Part shown: positions 35,575-35,991 of the stretch, one piece after another
How the letters are laid out: every line of letters begins with the position of its first letter
Numbering within the stretch: the first letter of the stretch is position 1
Assembly: GCA_029268145.1 (NCBI GenBank)
Contig: JAJUHA010000022.1
Location: 1-35,991 of the forward strand
Source: Sphingomonadaceae bacterium
Lineage (GTDB): Bacteria > Pseudomonadota > Alphaproteobacteria > Sphingomonadales > Sphingomonadaceae
Length of the DNA stretch: 35,991 nucleotides
Direction: 5' to 3'
Made by a program: the position numbers and the translations under genes
The notes under the pieces: model-generated
Databases searched by the model: none
The model's input: the letters and a program-made list of their open reading frames with translations, nothing else
Told to the model about the DNA's origin: nothing

Positions 35575-35991
35575 ATGTCCATCTGCCGCAAGCAGGAGAA
35601 GGCCGCGCTCAGCCATGACGAGTGGACCTTCATTGCCACCACCCACCACCCCGACCTCGGGGCCGTTTCGGACCAGGACCTGTCCGCTGCCCGCACCCGG
35701 CTTCGCGAGATGCACGCGAAGGAGCGGGACTTTACCGCCCACAAGGGCCGCGTCGCCCGCGGCACCGCCGAGCCGCGGGGCGGGAGCTTCCCCGGCACGA
35801 TCGAGCGCCCCCGCTTCCGGAAGCAGATCTTCGCGAACGCGCTCCGCCGCGTGAACAGCGAGGTCGAGCGGCGCGCTGCGGAAGCTGTCTGGCAGGCGTC
35901 GCTCGAGGCGCAGAAGGACGTGCTCGCCGGCAGGCGCAGCGCAAGGGCCCGCCGGCCCGGCAGCGCGCCCACGGCGCGCCTGGGGAAGCCC
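35575..35991 (+). CDS. Unknown protein, cut by the window end
   Basis: At least 139 codons without a stop. It begins MSICRKQEKAALSHDEWTFI, followed by THHPDLGAVSDQDLSAARTRLREMHAKERDF-like helical sequence and a basic stretch (KGRVARGTAEPRGG). A long helix with NALRRVNSEVERRAAEA comes next, and the visible end is very Arg/Ala/Pro-rich. The chain is soluble, basic and helical, with no enzyme motif. I have an impression of similar short hypothetical proteins in sphingomonads but cannot name a family. The ATG at 35575 is chosen over 35569 because AGGGAG stands 8 bases before it, against 2. It lies 41 bases after folP and is probably co-transcribed. Confidence 0.7.
   Translation, partial: MSICRKQEKAALSHDEWTFIATTHHPDLGAVSDQDLSAARTRLREMHAKERDFTAHKGRVARGTAEPRGGSFPGTIERPRFRKQIFANALRRVNSEVERRAAEAVWQASLEAQKDVLAGRRSARARRPGSAPTARLGKP

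Overview
This is a very GC-rich (roughly 70% by eye), densely coded chromosomal stretch of an alphaproteobacterium, most likely of the order Sphingomonadales. Pointers to that order are the dnaG / yqeY / carA / carB / greA cluster, a secreted protein ending in a PEP-CTERM tail close to the PEPxxWA variant, and a TonB-ExbB-ExbD-ExbD operon with MSFLAPENEG-type TonB. The genus cannot be told from the window. Nothing looks like a prophage, IS element, CRISPR array or island. No tRNA or rRNA gene is seen, and no gap between genes reaches 300 bases.

Layout. 1-8.4 kb: dnaG (3' part outside the window), a frameshifted TylF-type methyltransferase, yqeY, then carA-carB, greA and a rhomboid protease. 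8.4-12.8 kb: a leftward run of seven closely packed genes: DUF883, DUF1469 and DUF3618 membrane proteins, an orphan MlaC-like lipid carrier, a gamma-class carbonic anhydrase, DUF4170 and a SulP anion transporter. 12.9-15.9 kb: thiolase, MaoC hydratase and a MscS channel, leftward. 16-17.2 kb: pteridine-reductase-like SDR plus folB. 17.2-21.5 kb: a secreted protein of unknown role, facing tonB-exbB-exbD-exbD and a PEP-CTERM protein. 21.5-25.4 kb: an MsbA-like ABC exporter facing leuC-leuD. 25.5-27.7 kb: icd with a small secreted cysteine protein, and a LOG-family hydrolase. 27.8-30.5 kb: the cytochrome bc1 operon. 30.5-33.6 kb: a class C beta-lactamase-fold hydrolase facing a three-gene operon of winged-helix regulator, methylthioadenosine phosphorylase and adenine phosphoribosyltransferase. 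33.7-36 kb: a tandem pair of MaoC-like proteins without the hydratase histidine, folP, and an unknown gene cut by the window end.

Most genes are core metabolism: DNA replication, carbamoyl phosphate, leucine, TCA cycle, respiration, folate and purine salvage. The more original material is in arrangement and regulation. Many start regions carry a TTGnnn - 15 to 17 bp - (C/T)TAnnn promoter, and several place transcription start within a few bases of the start codon, so leaderless mRNAs are predicted. The leuC / ABC exporter pair shares one 12-bp palindrome made of two abutting -35 elements. The methylthioadenosine salvage operon opens with an unstudied-looking regulator whose start codon lies between the arms of a perfect 9-bp inverted repeat. 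All promoter and operator calls were made by eye.
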